A stretch of 56,375 bases of DNA from Lachnospiraceae bacterium UBA5899. Lineage in GTDB: Bacteria; Bacillota; Clostridia; Lachnospirales; Lachnospiraceae. Where the stretch lies: contig DJEL01000008.1 of NCBI GenBank assembly GCA_002432425.1, forward strand, positions 1 to 56,375. Reading direction: 5' to 3'. Shown here piece by piece: positions 34,984-42,641 of this stretch; the first letter of the stretch is position 1, and each line of letters opens with the position of its first letter. The notes under the pieces are model-generated. The model made no database searches and was not told the DNA's origin. It saw only the letters and a list, made by a program, of their open reading frames with translations. Made by a program: the position numbers and the translations under genes.

Positions 34984-37900
34984 ATGCTTCATAAAGTACT
35001 GATTGCCAACAGAGGCGCGATAGCGGTCCGGATTGAACGGACGCTAAAAAAGATGGGAGTGGGCAGCGTGGCTGTCTACTCCAAAGCAGACAGGGACAGC
35101 CTGCATGTGGCAGGCGCGGACGAAGCCGTTTACCTCGGTGACGGCACCGCCAAGGAAACCTATCTGGACGTAGAAAAAATCATAGATGCCTGTAAAAAGA
35201 CCGGAGCGGATGCCGTGCATCCCGGTTACGGCTTTTTAAGCGAGAACACCGAATTTGCCATACTTTGTAAAAAGAATGGCATAATTTTTATCGGTCCCAC
35301 TGTGGAAAATATCCGGCAGTTCGGCTTAAAGGTACCGGCAAGGGAGCTGGCTGAAAAAGCCCATGTGCCCCTGCTTCCCGGAACGGGACTTCTCTCGAAA
35401 GCGGAAGAGGCAGTCGAAAAGGCAGAAGCCATCGGCTATCCGGTAATGCTGAAATCCACTGCCGGAGGCGGCGGTATCGGCATCCGTATCTGCGAAAATG
35501 CGGCGGAATTAAGGGATGCATTCGACAAAGTCCGGCATCTGGCAGAAGCAAACTTCAACGACAGCGGTGTATTTTTGGAAAAGTACATCCGCCGTGCCCG
35601 CCATGTAGAGGTGCAGATTTTCGGAAACGAATACGGGGAAGTGACCGCCATCGGCGAACGGGACTGCTCCGTACAGCGCAGAAACCAGAAGGTGGTGGAA
35701 GAGTCACCCGCACCGGGACTGACCGAAGAAGTAAGGGCAAAGATGTACGAAGCGGCAGAAAGCCTGGCAAAATATGCCGGTTACCGCAACGCCGGCACCG
35801 TGGAATTTTTATATGACGAAGAACACCGATCCTTTTATTTTCTGGAAGTGAACACCCGCCTGCAGGTAGAACACGGCATCACGGAAGAGGTCATGGGAAT
35901 TGACCTGGTAGAGTGGATGGTAAAGGAAGCCGCCGGAGAACTGAAAGACTTAAAATCCCTTCTTCACAAACCGGAAGGACATGCACTGGAATGCCGTATC
36001 TATGCGGAGGACTGTTTCCACGATTTCCGTCCCTCCTGCGGCAAAATCGACGAAGTGGAATTTCCGAAAGAGGCGAGAGTGGAAACCTATCTTCGCAAGA
36101 ACATAGAAATCACTTCTTTTTACGACCCCATGCTTGCCAAGGTGATTGTGCACGGAAAGAACCGTAAGGAAGCCGTGGAAAAGATGGTAAAAGTGCTTGA
36201 GGAAACGAAACTTTACGGTGTCACCACCAACATCAGCTATCTCACTTCTTTGCTGCAGACGGAAAACTACAAAGAAGCCAAACTTTTCACCAGGATGCTG
36301 GACGGTTTCCACCCGGAAGAAAATGCCATAGAGGTAATAAGCGGCGGCATCCAGACCACCGTGCAGGACTATCCCGGCATGATTGGCTTCTGGACAGTAG
36401 GCGTTCCGCCTTGCGGCGCCATGGACGACTTCCATTTCCGTCTGGGCAATGTTATACTGGGAAACGAAGAAGGCGCGGCAGGTCTGGAAATGACCATGCA
36501 GGGCGGTTCTTATCAGTTCCGCACGAAGGCAAGCTTTTGTCTGACCGGTGCGGATATGGAGCCGCAGCTTGACGGCAGCCCCATTCCCATGAACCGCATA
36601 GTGACAGCGGAAGCGGGAGAAATCCTAAAGCTTTCCATGTGTAAGAGTGGCATGCGGACATACCTTACCGTAAAGGGCGGTCTGGACATTCCCAAGGTCA
36701 TGGGCTCCTGCTCCACCTTTATTGACGGTAAATTCGGCGGACACAACGGACGGATCCTGCGTACCGGCGATGTCTTAAGGCTTCGCAAAGAGTGCGTGGC
36801 AGAGAAGCCTTCTCCCGTTGCCGTACAGATAGCCGCCCATCCGGAATACCTGCCGGTCATTACGAAGGACTGGACCATAGGCGTCCTGCCCGGACCGCAG
36901 CCCACCGGAGAATACTTAAAACCGGAATATTTACATACGCTGACAACCCACGAATATGTGGTAAATTTTAACTCTGCCCGTACCGGCATCCGCTTAAACG
37001 GTCCCATCCCGGAATGGGTAAGGGAGGACGGCGGGGAAGCCGGACTGCATCCCTCCAACATCCACGATAACGCTTATGCCATCGGCACACTGGATTTGAC
37101 CGGCGACCAGTCCATTTTACTGGGACCCGACGGACCGAGCCTTGGCGGCTTTGTCTGTCCCGTGACCACAGCCAAAGGAGAGCTTTGGAAATTGGGACAG
37201 CTTCATCCCGGGGATATGGTGCATTTTGTACTGGTTTCCCTAAAGCAGGCAGCAGCCATAAGAGAGGCGGAGGAAGGCAACCTTCACGGCAGCTACCGTC
37301 CGGTGCCCGCTCCTTTCGCAGAGGATTTACAGCCCTCTTACGCGGTGCTGGAAGAAGGAACAGAGGACGGCATTTCCTACAAGCTGCGTCTTTCCGGTGA
37401 AGAAAATATACTGATGGAATTCGGGGAAATGGAGCTGAACCTGGATTTGCGTTTCCGGGCGCATGCCCTGATGGAAGCGCTGAAAGGCGCAGACCTTCCC
37501 ATTATTGATATGACACCCGGCATTCGTTCTCTGCAGATACATTTTTCCGTGGACAAAATTTCTCCCACAGAAATGGGCAGAAGGGTAGTGGAGGTGAATG
37601 CCTCCCTGCCGGATATGGATGACATTACCGTGCCGTCCCGTATCCTGCATCTGCCGCTTTCCTGGGATGACCCGCAGACACAGCTTGCGGCAAAACGTTA
37701 TCAGGAAACCACAAGACCCAATGCACCCTGGTGCCCCAGTAACCCGGAATTTATCCGCCGGATTAACGGACTGGACTCCATTGAGGATGTAAAGAAAATT
37801 GTATTTGAGGCTTCCTATATGGTACTGGGGCTGGGGGATGTTTATCTGGGAGCGCCGGTGGCGGTGCCGGTGGACCCCCGTCACAGAATGGTAACCACCA

Positions 37901-38580
37901 AATATAATCCCGCCCGTCCCTGGACGCCGGAAAATGCCGTGGGTATCGGCGGCGCTTACCTCTGCGTCTACGGCATGGAGGGCCCCGGAGGCTACCAGCT
38001 CGTGGGACGTACCATCCAGATGTGGAACCCGTTACAGGAAACGGAGTACTTTACCAAAGAAAAGCCGTGGCTTCTTAATTTCTTTGACCAAATACGGTTC
38101 TATCCGGTTTCCGCCGAAGAAATTTTACAGGACAGGGACGATTTCCTGCGCGGCAAGTTCCCCATTGAAATCGAAAACACACAATTCTGTTTAGGTGACT
38201 ATAAAAAATATTTAGCTTCCATCAAGGATAGCGCGGCAGCCTTCAAAAAGCATCAGGAAGAGTCCTTCTTAAAGGAACGGCAGATGTGGAAGGAAAAGGG
38301 GCTCGACCATTACGACTCCGAAACGGAGGACAGCCTGCAGAGCTTCACCGCCGCCTTACAGGAAGGCGAAAACGGCGTGGAAGCCACCATTCCCGGTAGT
38401 GTCTGGAAAATCTTAAAGGAGCCGGGCGACAGAGTGGAAGAAGGAGAGGAGATTGCCATTTTGGAGAGCATGAAAATGGAATTTCCCATTACGGCACCCG
38501 TATGCGGCACCGTCACCCAGGTTCTGGTAAAACCGGGCGACAGAGTGGACGGCGGCCAGGTGCTGGCGGCGATAAAATAA
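34984..38580 (+). CDS. urea/guanidine carboxylase (biotin-dependent)
   Basis: A 1198-aa multidomain carboxylase. Domains: biotin carboxylase with ATP grasp (residues about 1-445; G-G-G-G-I-G-I-R-I and E-V-N-T-R-L-Q-V-E-H), a KipA/KipI-like carboxyltransferase (about 450-1100; 'G-G-I-Q-T-T-V-Q-D-Y-P-G', 'L-L-G-P-D-G-P-S-L-G-G-F'), and a biotinyl domain with E-S-M-K-M-E where Lys1164 carries biotin. The product is carboxylated urea (allophanate) or carboxyguanidine. Presence of both DUF1989 proteins beside it points to guanidine as the real substrate, as shown for such clusters elsewhere; the sequence alone does not prove this. Preceded by AAGGTG. Confidence 0.92.
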   Translation: MLHKVLIANRGAIAVRIERTLKKMGVGSVAVYSKADRDSLHVAGADEAVYLGDGTAKETYLDVEKIIDACKKTGADAVHPGYGFLSENTEFAILCKKNGIIFIGPTVENIRQFGLKVPARELAEKAHVPLLPGTGLLSKAEEAVEKAEAIGYPVMLKSTAGGGGIGIRICENAAELRDAFDKVRHLAEANFNDSGVFLEKYIRRARHVEVQIFGNEYGEVTAIGERDCSVQRRNQKVVEESPAPGLTEEVRAKMYEAAESLAKYAGYRNAGTVEFLYDEEHRSFYFLEVNTRLQVEHGITEEVMGIDLVEWMVKEAAGELKDLKSLLHKPEGHALECRIYAEDCFHDFRPSCGKIDEVEFPKEARVETYLRKNIEITSFYDPMLAKVIVHGKNRKEAVEKMVKVLEETKLYGVTTNISYLTSLLQTENYKEAKLFTRMLDGFHPEENAIEVISGGIQTTVQDYPGMIGFWTVGVPPCGAMDDFHFRLGNVILGNEEGAAGLEMTMQGGSYQFRTKASFCLTGADMEPQLDGSPIPMNRIVTAEAGEILKLSMCKSGMRTYLTVKGGLDIPKVMGSCSTFIDGKFGGHNGRILRTGDVLRLRKECVAEKPSPVAVQIAAHPEYLPVITKDWTIGVLPGPQPTGEYLKPEYLHTLTTHEYVVNFNSARTGIRLNGPIPEWVREDGGEAGLHPSNIHDNAYAIGTLDLTGDQSILLGPDGPSLGGFVCPVTTAKGELWKLGQLHPGDMVHFVLVSLKQAAAIREAEEGNLHGSYRPVPAPFAEDLQPSYAVLEEGTEDGISYKLRLSGEENILMEFGEMELNLDLRFRAHALMEALKGADLPIIDMTPGIRSLQIHFSVDKISPTEMGRRVVEVNASLPDMDDITVPSRILHLPLSWDDPQTQLAAKRYQETTRPNAPWCPSNPEFIRRINGLDSIEDVKKIVFEASYMVLGLGDVYLGAPVAVPVDPRHRMVTTKYNPARPWTPENAVGIGGAYLCVYGMEGPGGYQLVGRTIQMWNPLQETEYFTKEKPWLLNFFDQIRFYPVSAEEILQDRDDFLRGKFPIEIENTQFCLGDYKKYLASIKDSAAAFKKHQEESFLKERQMWKEKGLDHYDSETEDSLQSFTAALQEGENGVEATIPGSVWKILKEPGDRVEEGEEIAILESMKMEFPITAPVCGTVTQVLVKPGDRVDGGQVLAAIK

Positions 38581-38594
38581 CAAGGAGGATGGCT

Positions 38595-40295
38595 ATGACG
38601 AACATACCGGAAAGACTGACAATTGCATGGATTAAGAAAGCATATAAGGACGGCATCCTGACCCCGGAGGAGCTGGTGGATGCCATTATCAAAAGGAATG
38701 AGGCATATAAGGGCTACAACATCTGGATTGTGCCTCCCACAAAAGAGTTCGTGAAGCCGTACCTGCAGGCACTGCATCAGACGGATAAGGAGCTTCCCCT
38801 GTGGGGTGTTCCCTTTGCCGTCAAGGATAATATCGATTTGGCAGGGGTACCCACCACGGCAGCCTGCCCGGACTATGCGTATACACCGAGGGAAAGCGCC
38901 ACGGTGGTGAAAAAGCTCATAGAAGCGGGCGCCATCCCCATGGGCAAGACGAACTTAGACCAGTTTGCCACCGGTCTTGTGGGAACGAGAAGCCCTTACG
39001 GCGAGTGCCATAATGCCCTTGACCCGAAAATGATTTCCGGAGGTTCCTCCTCCGGTTCCGCTGTCAGCGTGGCACTGGGACTGACCGCTTTTGCCCTGGG
39101 TACCGATACCGCAGGCTCCGGCAGGGTTCCCGCCATGTTAAATAACTTAGTGGGCTACAAGCCGCCCGTGGGTTCCTGGTCCTCCAAGGGCGTGGTACCC
39201 GCCTGTGCTTCCCTTGACTGCGTAACCGTATTTGCCGGCAATCTGCAGGAAGCGGAAATCGTGGACAGCGTGGCAAGAGGCTTTGATGAAGAGTGTCCCT
39301 GGTCCCGTGAAATCGAAAACAAGGCGGACAGGCTTCCGGCAAAGATTTATCTGCCGAAGAGCAAGCCGGAATTTTACGGACAGTGGGCGGAGGAATACGA
39401 AGAAAAATGGGATGCGGCAGTGGAAAGAATACGTTCTCTGGGCATTCCCGTGGAAGAAATCGACTATAAGATGTTTGAGGATGCGGCGCTTATTCTGTAC
39501 GAGGGCGCTTACGTGGCAGAACGCTGGGAAGATTTGAAAGGCTTTGTGGAGTCCCATCCCGGCAGCACCTTCCCCGTTACCGAAACGATTTTACGCTCCG
39601 GCGGCAGGGAAGACCAGACGGCGGCAAAGCTGTTCGGCAACCTGCATGAGCTGCAGGCGTACAAGCACAAAGCACACATGCTCTTAAAGGATGCGGTCAT
39701 GATTATGCCTACGGCGGGTGGCTCCTTTACCCGCGACGAGGTGCGGGAAGACCCCATCAAGACCAACAGCAAAATGGGACTTTACACGAACCACTGCAAT
39801 CTTCTTGACTTAGCGGCAGTGGCAATCCCGGAGGACACCTCCGACAGGACAAGACCTTTCGGCATCACGGTATTCGGACGTTTCGACAATGAGGCGCTGG
39901 TGCGCGGCTTTGCGGCAGCCTTTTTAGAGCAGGAAACCATGCTGTTTGCCGTCTGCGGGCTGCACAAAAAGGGAGGTTCCCTTGCTTACCAGTTGGAAGA
40001 ACTGGGGGCTTCCTATGTGGAAAGCACCTGCACGGATGAGCATTATGAGCTTTACCGTCTGCACACCACACCTGTAAAACCGGGTCTTATGAAGACAGCG
40101 GGTGTGGGAAATTACATTAAGGTAGATTTGTATGCCCTGCCGGTTGCAAAGCTGGGACGTTTCATGAGCCGGGTAGCGGAACCGCTTGTGCTGGGTGACA
40201 TTACCCTGCAGGACGGCCGCGTGGTAAAGGGCTTCCTGTGTCAGGGCTATGCAGCGAAAGACGCAGAAAACATCACCGCCGAGGGAAGCTTTTAA
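38595..40295 (+). CDS. allophanate hydrolase
   Basis: A 566-aa amidase-signature enzyme: allophanate -> 2 NH3 + 2 CO2 (through N-carboxycarbamate). Catalytic Lys77 (V-K-D-N-I), cis-Ser151 (G-G-S-S-S-G) and nucleophile Ser175 (D-T-A-G-S-G-R); spacings of 74 and 24 residues equal those of AtzF. A C-terminal domain of about 130 residues, present in full allophanate hydrolases, follows the amidase domain. AAGGAGG just before 38595 rules out ATG 38589. Terminal gene of the island; a terminator follows. Confidence 0.95.
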   Translation: MTNIPERLTIAWIKKAYKDGILTPEELVDAIIKRNEAYKGYNIWIVPPTKEFVKPYLQALHQTDKELPLWGVPFAVKDNIDLAGVPTTAACPDYAYTPRESATVVKKLIEAGAIPMGKTNLDQFATGLVGTRSPYGECHNALDPKMISGGSSSGSAVSVALGLTAFALGTDTAGSGRVPAMLNNLVGYKPPVGSWSSKGVVPACASLDCVTVFAGNLQEAEIVDSVARGFDEECPWSREIENKADRLPAKIYLPKSKPEFYGQWAEEYEEKWDAAVERIRSLGIPVEEIDYKMFEDAALILYEGAYVAERWEDLKGFVESHPGSTFPVTETILRSGGREDQTAAKLFGNLHELQAYKHKAHMLLKDAVMIMPTAGGSFTRDEVREDPIKTNSKMGLYTNHCNLLDLAAVAIPEDTSDRTRPFGITVFGRFDNEALVRGFAAAFLEQETMLFAVCGLHKKGGSLAYQLEELGASYVESTCTDEHYELYRLHTTPVKPGLMKTAGVGNYIKVDLYALPVAKLGRFMSRVAEPLVLGDITLQDGRVVKGFLCQGYAAKDAENITAEGSF

Positions 40296-40319
40296 GAGCA
40301 TATTGAAAAGCAGATTAGG

Positions 40320-40362
40320 AAGAACCGGTGTATAAGTCTGGAATTTATGCACCGGCTCTTTT
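40320..40362 (+). terminator. terminator at the end of the nitrogen island
   Basis: 16-bp stem (40320-40335 with 40345-40360) with one mismatch and one G-T pair, 9-nt loop, then TTTT. Its 3' arm is repeated downstream (see repeat). Confidence 0.8.
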
Positions 40363-40426
40363 GGTGTTTATGCACCGGTATGCACCGGCTCTTTTTGGGG
40401 TTATGCATCGCGGCTCTTTCTGAGGG
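40345..40426 (+). repeat. reiterated terminator arm
   Basis: The sequence TTATGCACCGGCTCTTTT, which is the 3' arm plus T-run of the terminator, recurs at 40379 (TATGCACCGGCTCTTTTT) and, degenerate, at 40401 (TTATGCATCGCGGCTCTTTC); a truncated TTTATGCACCGG sits at 40367. The extra copies have no 5' partner of their own. Confidence 0.8.
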
Positions 40427-40500
40427 TTATGGAAATATGATGCCACTTATGTTACAATGAGCGAGGCAAGTTTGATACAATAAATTTGGAGGATTTACCC

Positions 40501-40776
40501 ATGGAGTACAGAAGATTTGGAAATAAAATTATAGCCAGAATGGACAAGGGAGAAGAAATTCTTGCAAAGTCTCTGACGGGAACCATAAACACCATGAACG
40601 GTGAATTTTACACCCACATCCACATGAGCGCCGGCAACGACAAAGGCGAGGTATTCGGAGGACACCTGAACAAAGCCGTTGTAAGCGCTACCTGTGAGAT
40701 GGTGATAGACGTTATCGACGGAAGCGTTGACCGGAAGTACGATGAAGAAACCGGGCTGAATGTGTTCCGGTTCTGA
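40501..40776 (+). CDS. PPC (DUF296) domain protein, internally shortened
   Basis: A 91-aa protein of the 'plants and prokaryotes conserved' DNA-binding family. Start M-E-Y-R-R-F-G-N and end V-S-A-T-C-E-M-V-I-D-V-I-D-G, E-x-G-L-N-V-F match the ends of a normal PPC domain of about 140 aa. The middle is missing: 'G-E-E-I' runs directly into 'L-T-G-T-I-N-T-M-N-G-E', so roughly 45 residues, including a helix and two or three strands, are absent with the frame kept. ATG 40501 has GGAGGA upstream; TTG 40486 is an alternative. May be non-functional as a trimeric PPC. Confidence 0.85.
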   Translation: MEYRRFGNKIIARMDKGEEILAKSLTGTINTMNGEFYTHIHMSAGNDKGEVFGGHLNKAVVSATCEMVIDVIDGSVDRKYDEETGLNVFRF

Positions 40777-40800
40777 TGGGACTCCTTCGGTCCCATTTTT
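40777..40800 (+). terminator. compact hairpin with T-run after the PPC gene
   Basis: TGGGAC / GTCCCA stem (40777-40782, 40790-40795), 7-nt loop, five T residues. The next gene's ribosome site follows within 4 bases, so downstream expression needs read-through or it attenuates the pair. Confidence 0.75.
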
Positions 40801-40815
40801 ATGAGGAGTGATGGT

Positions 40816-41382
40816 ATGAAAAAATTAGCAATTTTGTTCCCGGGAGTAAATTACAGCGTGGACTGTCCGCTTTTGTATTATGCAGGCGACATTTGTGAGA
40901 ATGCCGGTTTTGAGATATACGAAGTGAAGTATGAAGGGTACGGAAAAGCCCAGACCGCCGCCACAAAGGCTTCTTCCCTTGAGGAGTGCATAGAACTGGA
41001 ATATGACGCCTTGAAGAAAAAGCTTCCGCAGGACATGTTGCAAGAGTATGAGGAGCTTGTGTTTGTTTCCAAAAGCATGGGAACCGTTCTGGCGGCGCAT
41101 CTGGAAGAAGATTACGGGTTACAAAATGTTACGCATGTGATGCTGACCCCTATTGACCAGACTTTGCCCTATCTGGAAACGCAAAAGAAGATAGCATATA
41201 TGGTGACCGGTACTGCGGATAACAAGGTAAATCACGAGGTACTCCGGGAAATAAGCCGGCAGTACAACTATCCCCTCACCGAGATAGAAGGAGCTGGACA
41301 TAGGCTGGAAATCAAGGGAGGTGTGCAGAAAAGTATCAAAATTCTGGCAGATATTATGGAAGCGATAGAAAAGGAACTCTAA
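40816..41382 (+). CDS. alpha/beta hydrolase
   Basis: A 188-aa cytoplasmic alpha/beta hydrolase. Nucleophile elbow V-S-K-S-M-G-T (about residues 85-91), Asp in the 'T-G-T-A-D-N-K-V' loop (about 137) and catalytic His in G-A-G-H-R-L-E. Small, lacking a large cap. Substrate unknown. Start 40816 has GAGGAG upstream; ATG 40801 lies before that site. Confidence 0.82.
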   Translation: MKKLAILFPGVNYSVDCPLLYYAGDICENAGFEIYEVKYEGYGKAQTAATKASSLEECIELEYDALKKKLPQDMLQEYEELVFVSKSMGTVLAAHLEEDYGLQNVTHVMLTPIDQTLPYLETQKKIAYMVTGTADNKVNHEVLREISRQYNYPLTEIEGAGHRLEIKGGVQKSIKILADIMEAIEKEL

Positions 41383-41390
41383 AAAGCTGG

Positions 41391-41430
41391 TTTACGTGCC
41401 GTAGAAGAAAAAAGCGCAACGACGCGTAAA
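41391..41430 (+). repeat. 40-nt palindromic element related to the 22-kb repeat
   Basis: Begins GGTTTACGTG (from 41389) and ends CGCGTAAA (41423-41430); the ends pair over 8 bp with one G-T. The same start, end and length occur in the second unit of the 53-bp repeat at 22101-22142, also just after a stop codon. Confidence 0.55.
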
Positions 41431-41455
41431 AGCCGTGTTATAAGATTTAAAATGG

Positions 41456-41499
41456 GAAAGGACCGCAGACGGCAGCCTGAACGGTCCTTTCAGCTTTTT
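41456..41499 (+). terminator. bidirectional terminator between convergent genes
   Basis: GAAAGGACCG (41456-41465) pairs with CGGTCCTTTC (41482-41491), then TTTTTT. The T-run touches the stop codon of the minus-strand phosphoribosyltransferase gene. Confidence 0.85.
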
Positions 41500-42044
41500 T
41501 ATTCTGCTGTGGAAAACAGGGGAAGTTCGCCTAAGAAAACGATATCGGTACGTTTTGCGGCGGCGCCTTCTGCCAAAACGGCAGCTTTTTTCACAACATT
41601 GGCACCGGCTGCTTTTACAAGCTCTTCCAGAGCATGCAGTGACTCACCGGTGGAAATCACATCATCCAGAATGCAGACATTTTTGCCCTTGATTTTTGCA
41701 GCATCAATACCGTCCAGATATAATTTCTGGGTACCGGCGGTAGTAATGGAGTTTACCTCGTGGGCAACTACATCCTGCATATAATTCTTCACACTCTTAC
41801 GGGCAACAATAAATTCTTTCAGATTTAACTTTCTGGACACTTCATATGCCAGGGCAATTCCCTTGGCTTCGGCTGTTACAATCGCATCCACGGGACCGAT
41901 TTTTTCGGCTAAAGGACCGGCACAGGCGGAAATCAGCTCCGTATCTCCGATAATCACAAAGCTTCCGAAGGACAGAGAGTCATTGATTTTAATTAAAGGA
42001 AGCTGGCGCTTTACGCCGCATACTTCGATTACGTAAGTTTTCAT
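41499..42044 (-). CDS. purine phosphoribosyltransferase (Apt-like)
   Basis: A 181-aa type-I phosphoribosyltransferase: PRPP-binding motif V-C-I-L-D-D-V-I-S-T-G-E-S (about 120-132) and the substrate-side segment V-T-A-E-A-K-G-I-A-L-A. Converts a purine base plus PRPP into the nucleotide; adenine is the most likely base but xanthine/guanine cannot be excluded. AAAGGGG ends directly before an ATG at 42050, so the ATG at 42044 is the probable start. Has its own promoter; the 52-bp array lies behind it. Confidence 0.85.
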   Translation of the reverse strand: MKTYVIEVCGVKRQLPLIKINDSLSFGSFVIIGDTELISACAGPLAEKIGPVDAIVTAEAKGIALAYEVSRKLNLKEFIVARKSVKNYMQDVVAHEVNSITTAGTQKLYLDGIDAAKIKGKNVCILDDVISTGESLHALEELVKAAGANVVKKAAVLAEGAAAKRTDIVFLGELPLFSTAE

Positions 42045-42081
42045 AATCATCCCCTTTCTTATCATTCACGACATGTTAAAA

Positions 42082-42110
42082 AGTATAGCATTTCAGGACG
42101 GGTGTGTAAA
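42082..42110 (-). promoter_or_regulatory. promoter of the phosphoribosyltransferase gene
   Basis: On the minus strand: TTTACA (42110-42105), 17-bp spacer, TATACT (42087-42082). No purine riboswitch is visible between it and the start. Confidence 0.6.
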
Positions 42111-42180
42111 TGACAAACATTGACAGTATAGTGAAGTATGGTAAAAAAGTGTTGTAGAATAGGGAAGAGAACTATTTTAA

Positions 42181-42480
42181 TTTAAAGCAAAAACATGAAA
42201 TGAATAAGAATGCTTTACAAGAAAAATCAAAAGGTGAAGCAAAAAAAAATTTTGACATAAAATGCTTTAAAGAAAAAGTATCAGAAAGCAGCAAAAATTA
42301 TTTTTTTAGAAGATTGCTTTAAAAATTGAGGGAAAAGAAGCAGCAAATAACCATGGAATGAATAAATGCTTTAAAGAGAAAAGATGTTGGAACAGCAGAA
42401 AGAACAGAAAATAAAAAATGCTTTAAATGATAGAGAAACAGGAGAAGCAAAATAAAAGATTTGAAATAGTTGCTTTAAAA
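42181..42480 (+). repeat. sparse tandem array, exact 52-bp period
   Basis: TGCTTTAAA (first copy TGCTTTACA) begins at 42211, 42263, 42315, 42367, 42419 and 42471, each exactly 52 bp from the last. A second element, (A/C)AGC, usually followed by A, begins at 42185, 42237, 42289, 42341, 42393 and 42445, exactly 26 bp before the next TGCTTT. TGCTT and AAGCA are reverse complements, so inverted half-sites alternate every 26 bp. Between them the sequence is not conserved and is purine-rich. Not coding (52 is not a multiple of 3). It fills most of the 600-bp gap between the phosphoribosyltransferase and GNAT promoters. Confidence 0.92.
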
Positions 42481-42572
42481 TGCTCGATAAGAAAGAGGCG
42501 ACTGACACAACATGCTGCTATATTTTTCCCTGCGATACCCCAAAAGAAAATATGGTAGATTTTCTTGGATTT

Positions 42573-42581
42573 TGTTATAAT
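42573..42581 (+). promoter_or_regulatory. extended -10 promoter of the GNAT gene
   Basis: TGTTATAAT (42573-42581), a full extended -10 box; no good -35. About 60 bases upstream of the start. Confidence 0.55.
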
Positions 42582-42641
42582 CAAAACAGCGAAATTTTAG
42601 AAAATCTGCCATTTTCTATTTAGGAGAAGGAATAAAAAACG

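Noticed and set aside
42045..42081. Purine riboswitch before the phosphoribosyltransferase gene
   Set aside because: The predicted leader is about 35 nt, too short for an aptamer.
42181..42480. CRISPR array
   Set aside because: Period is regular, but the conserved element is only about 9 bp, there is a second inverted motif inside each unit, and no cas genes are near.
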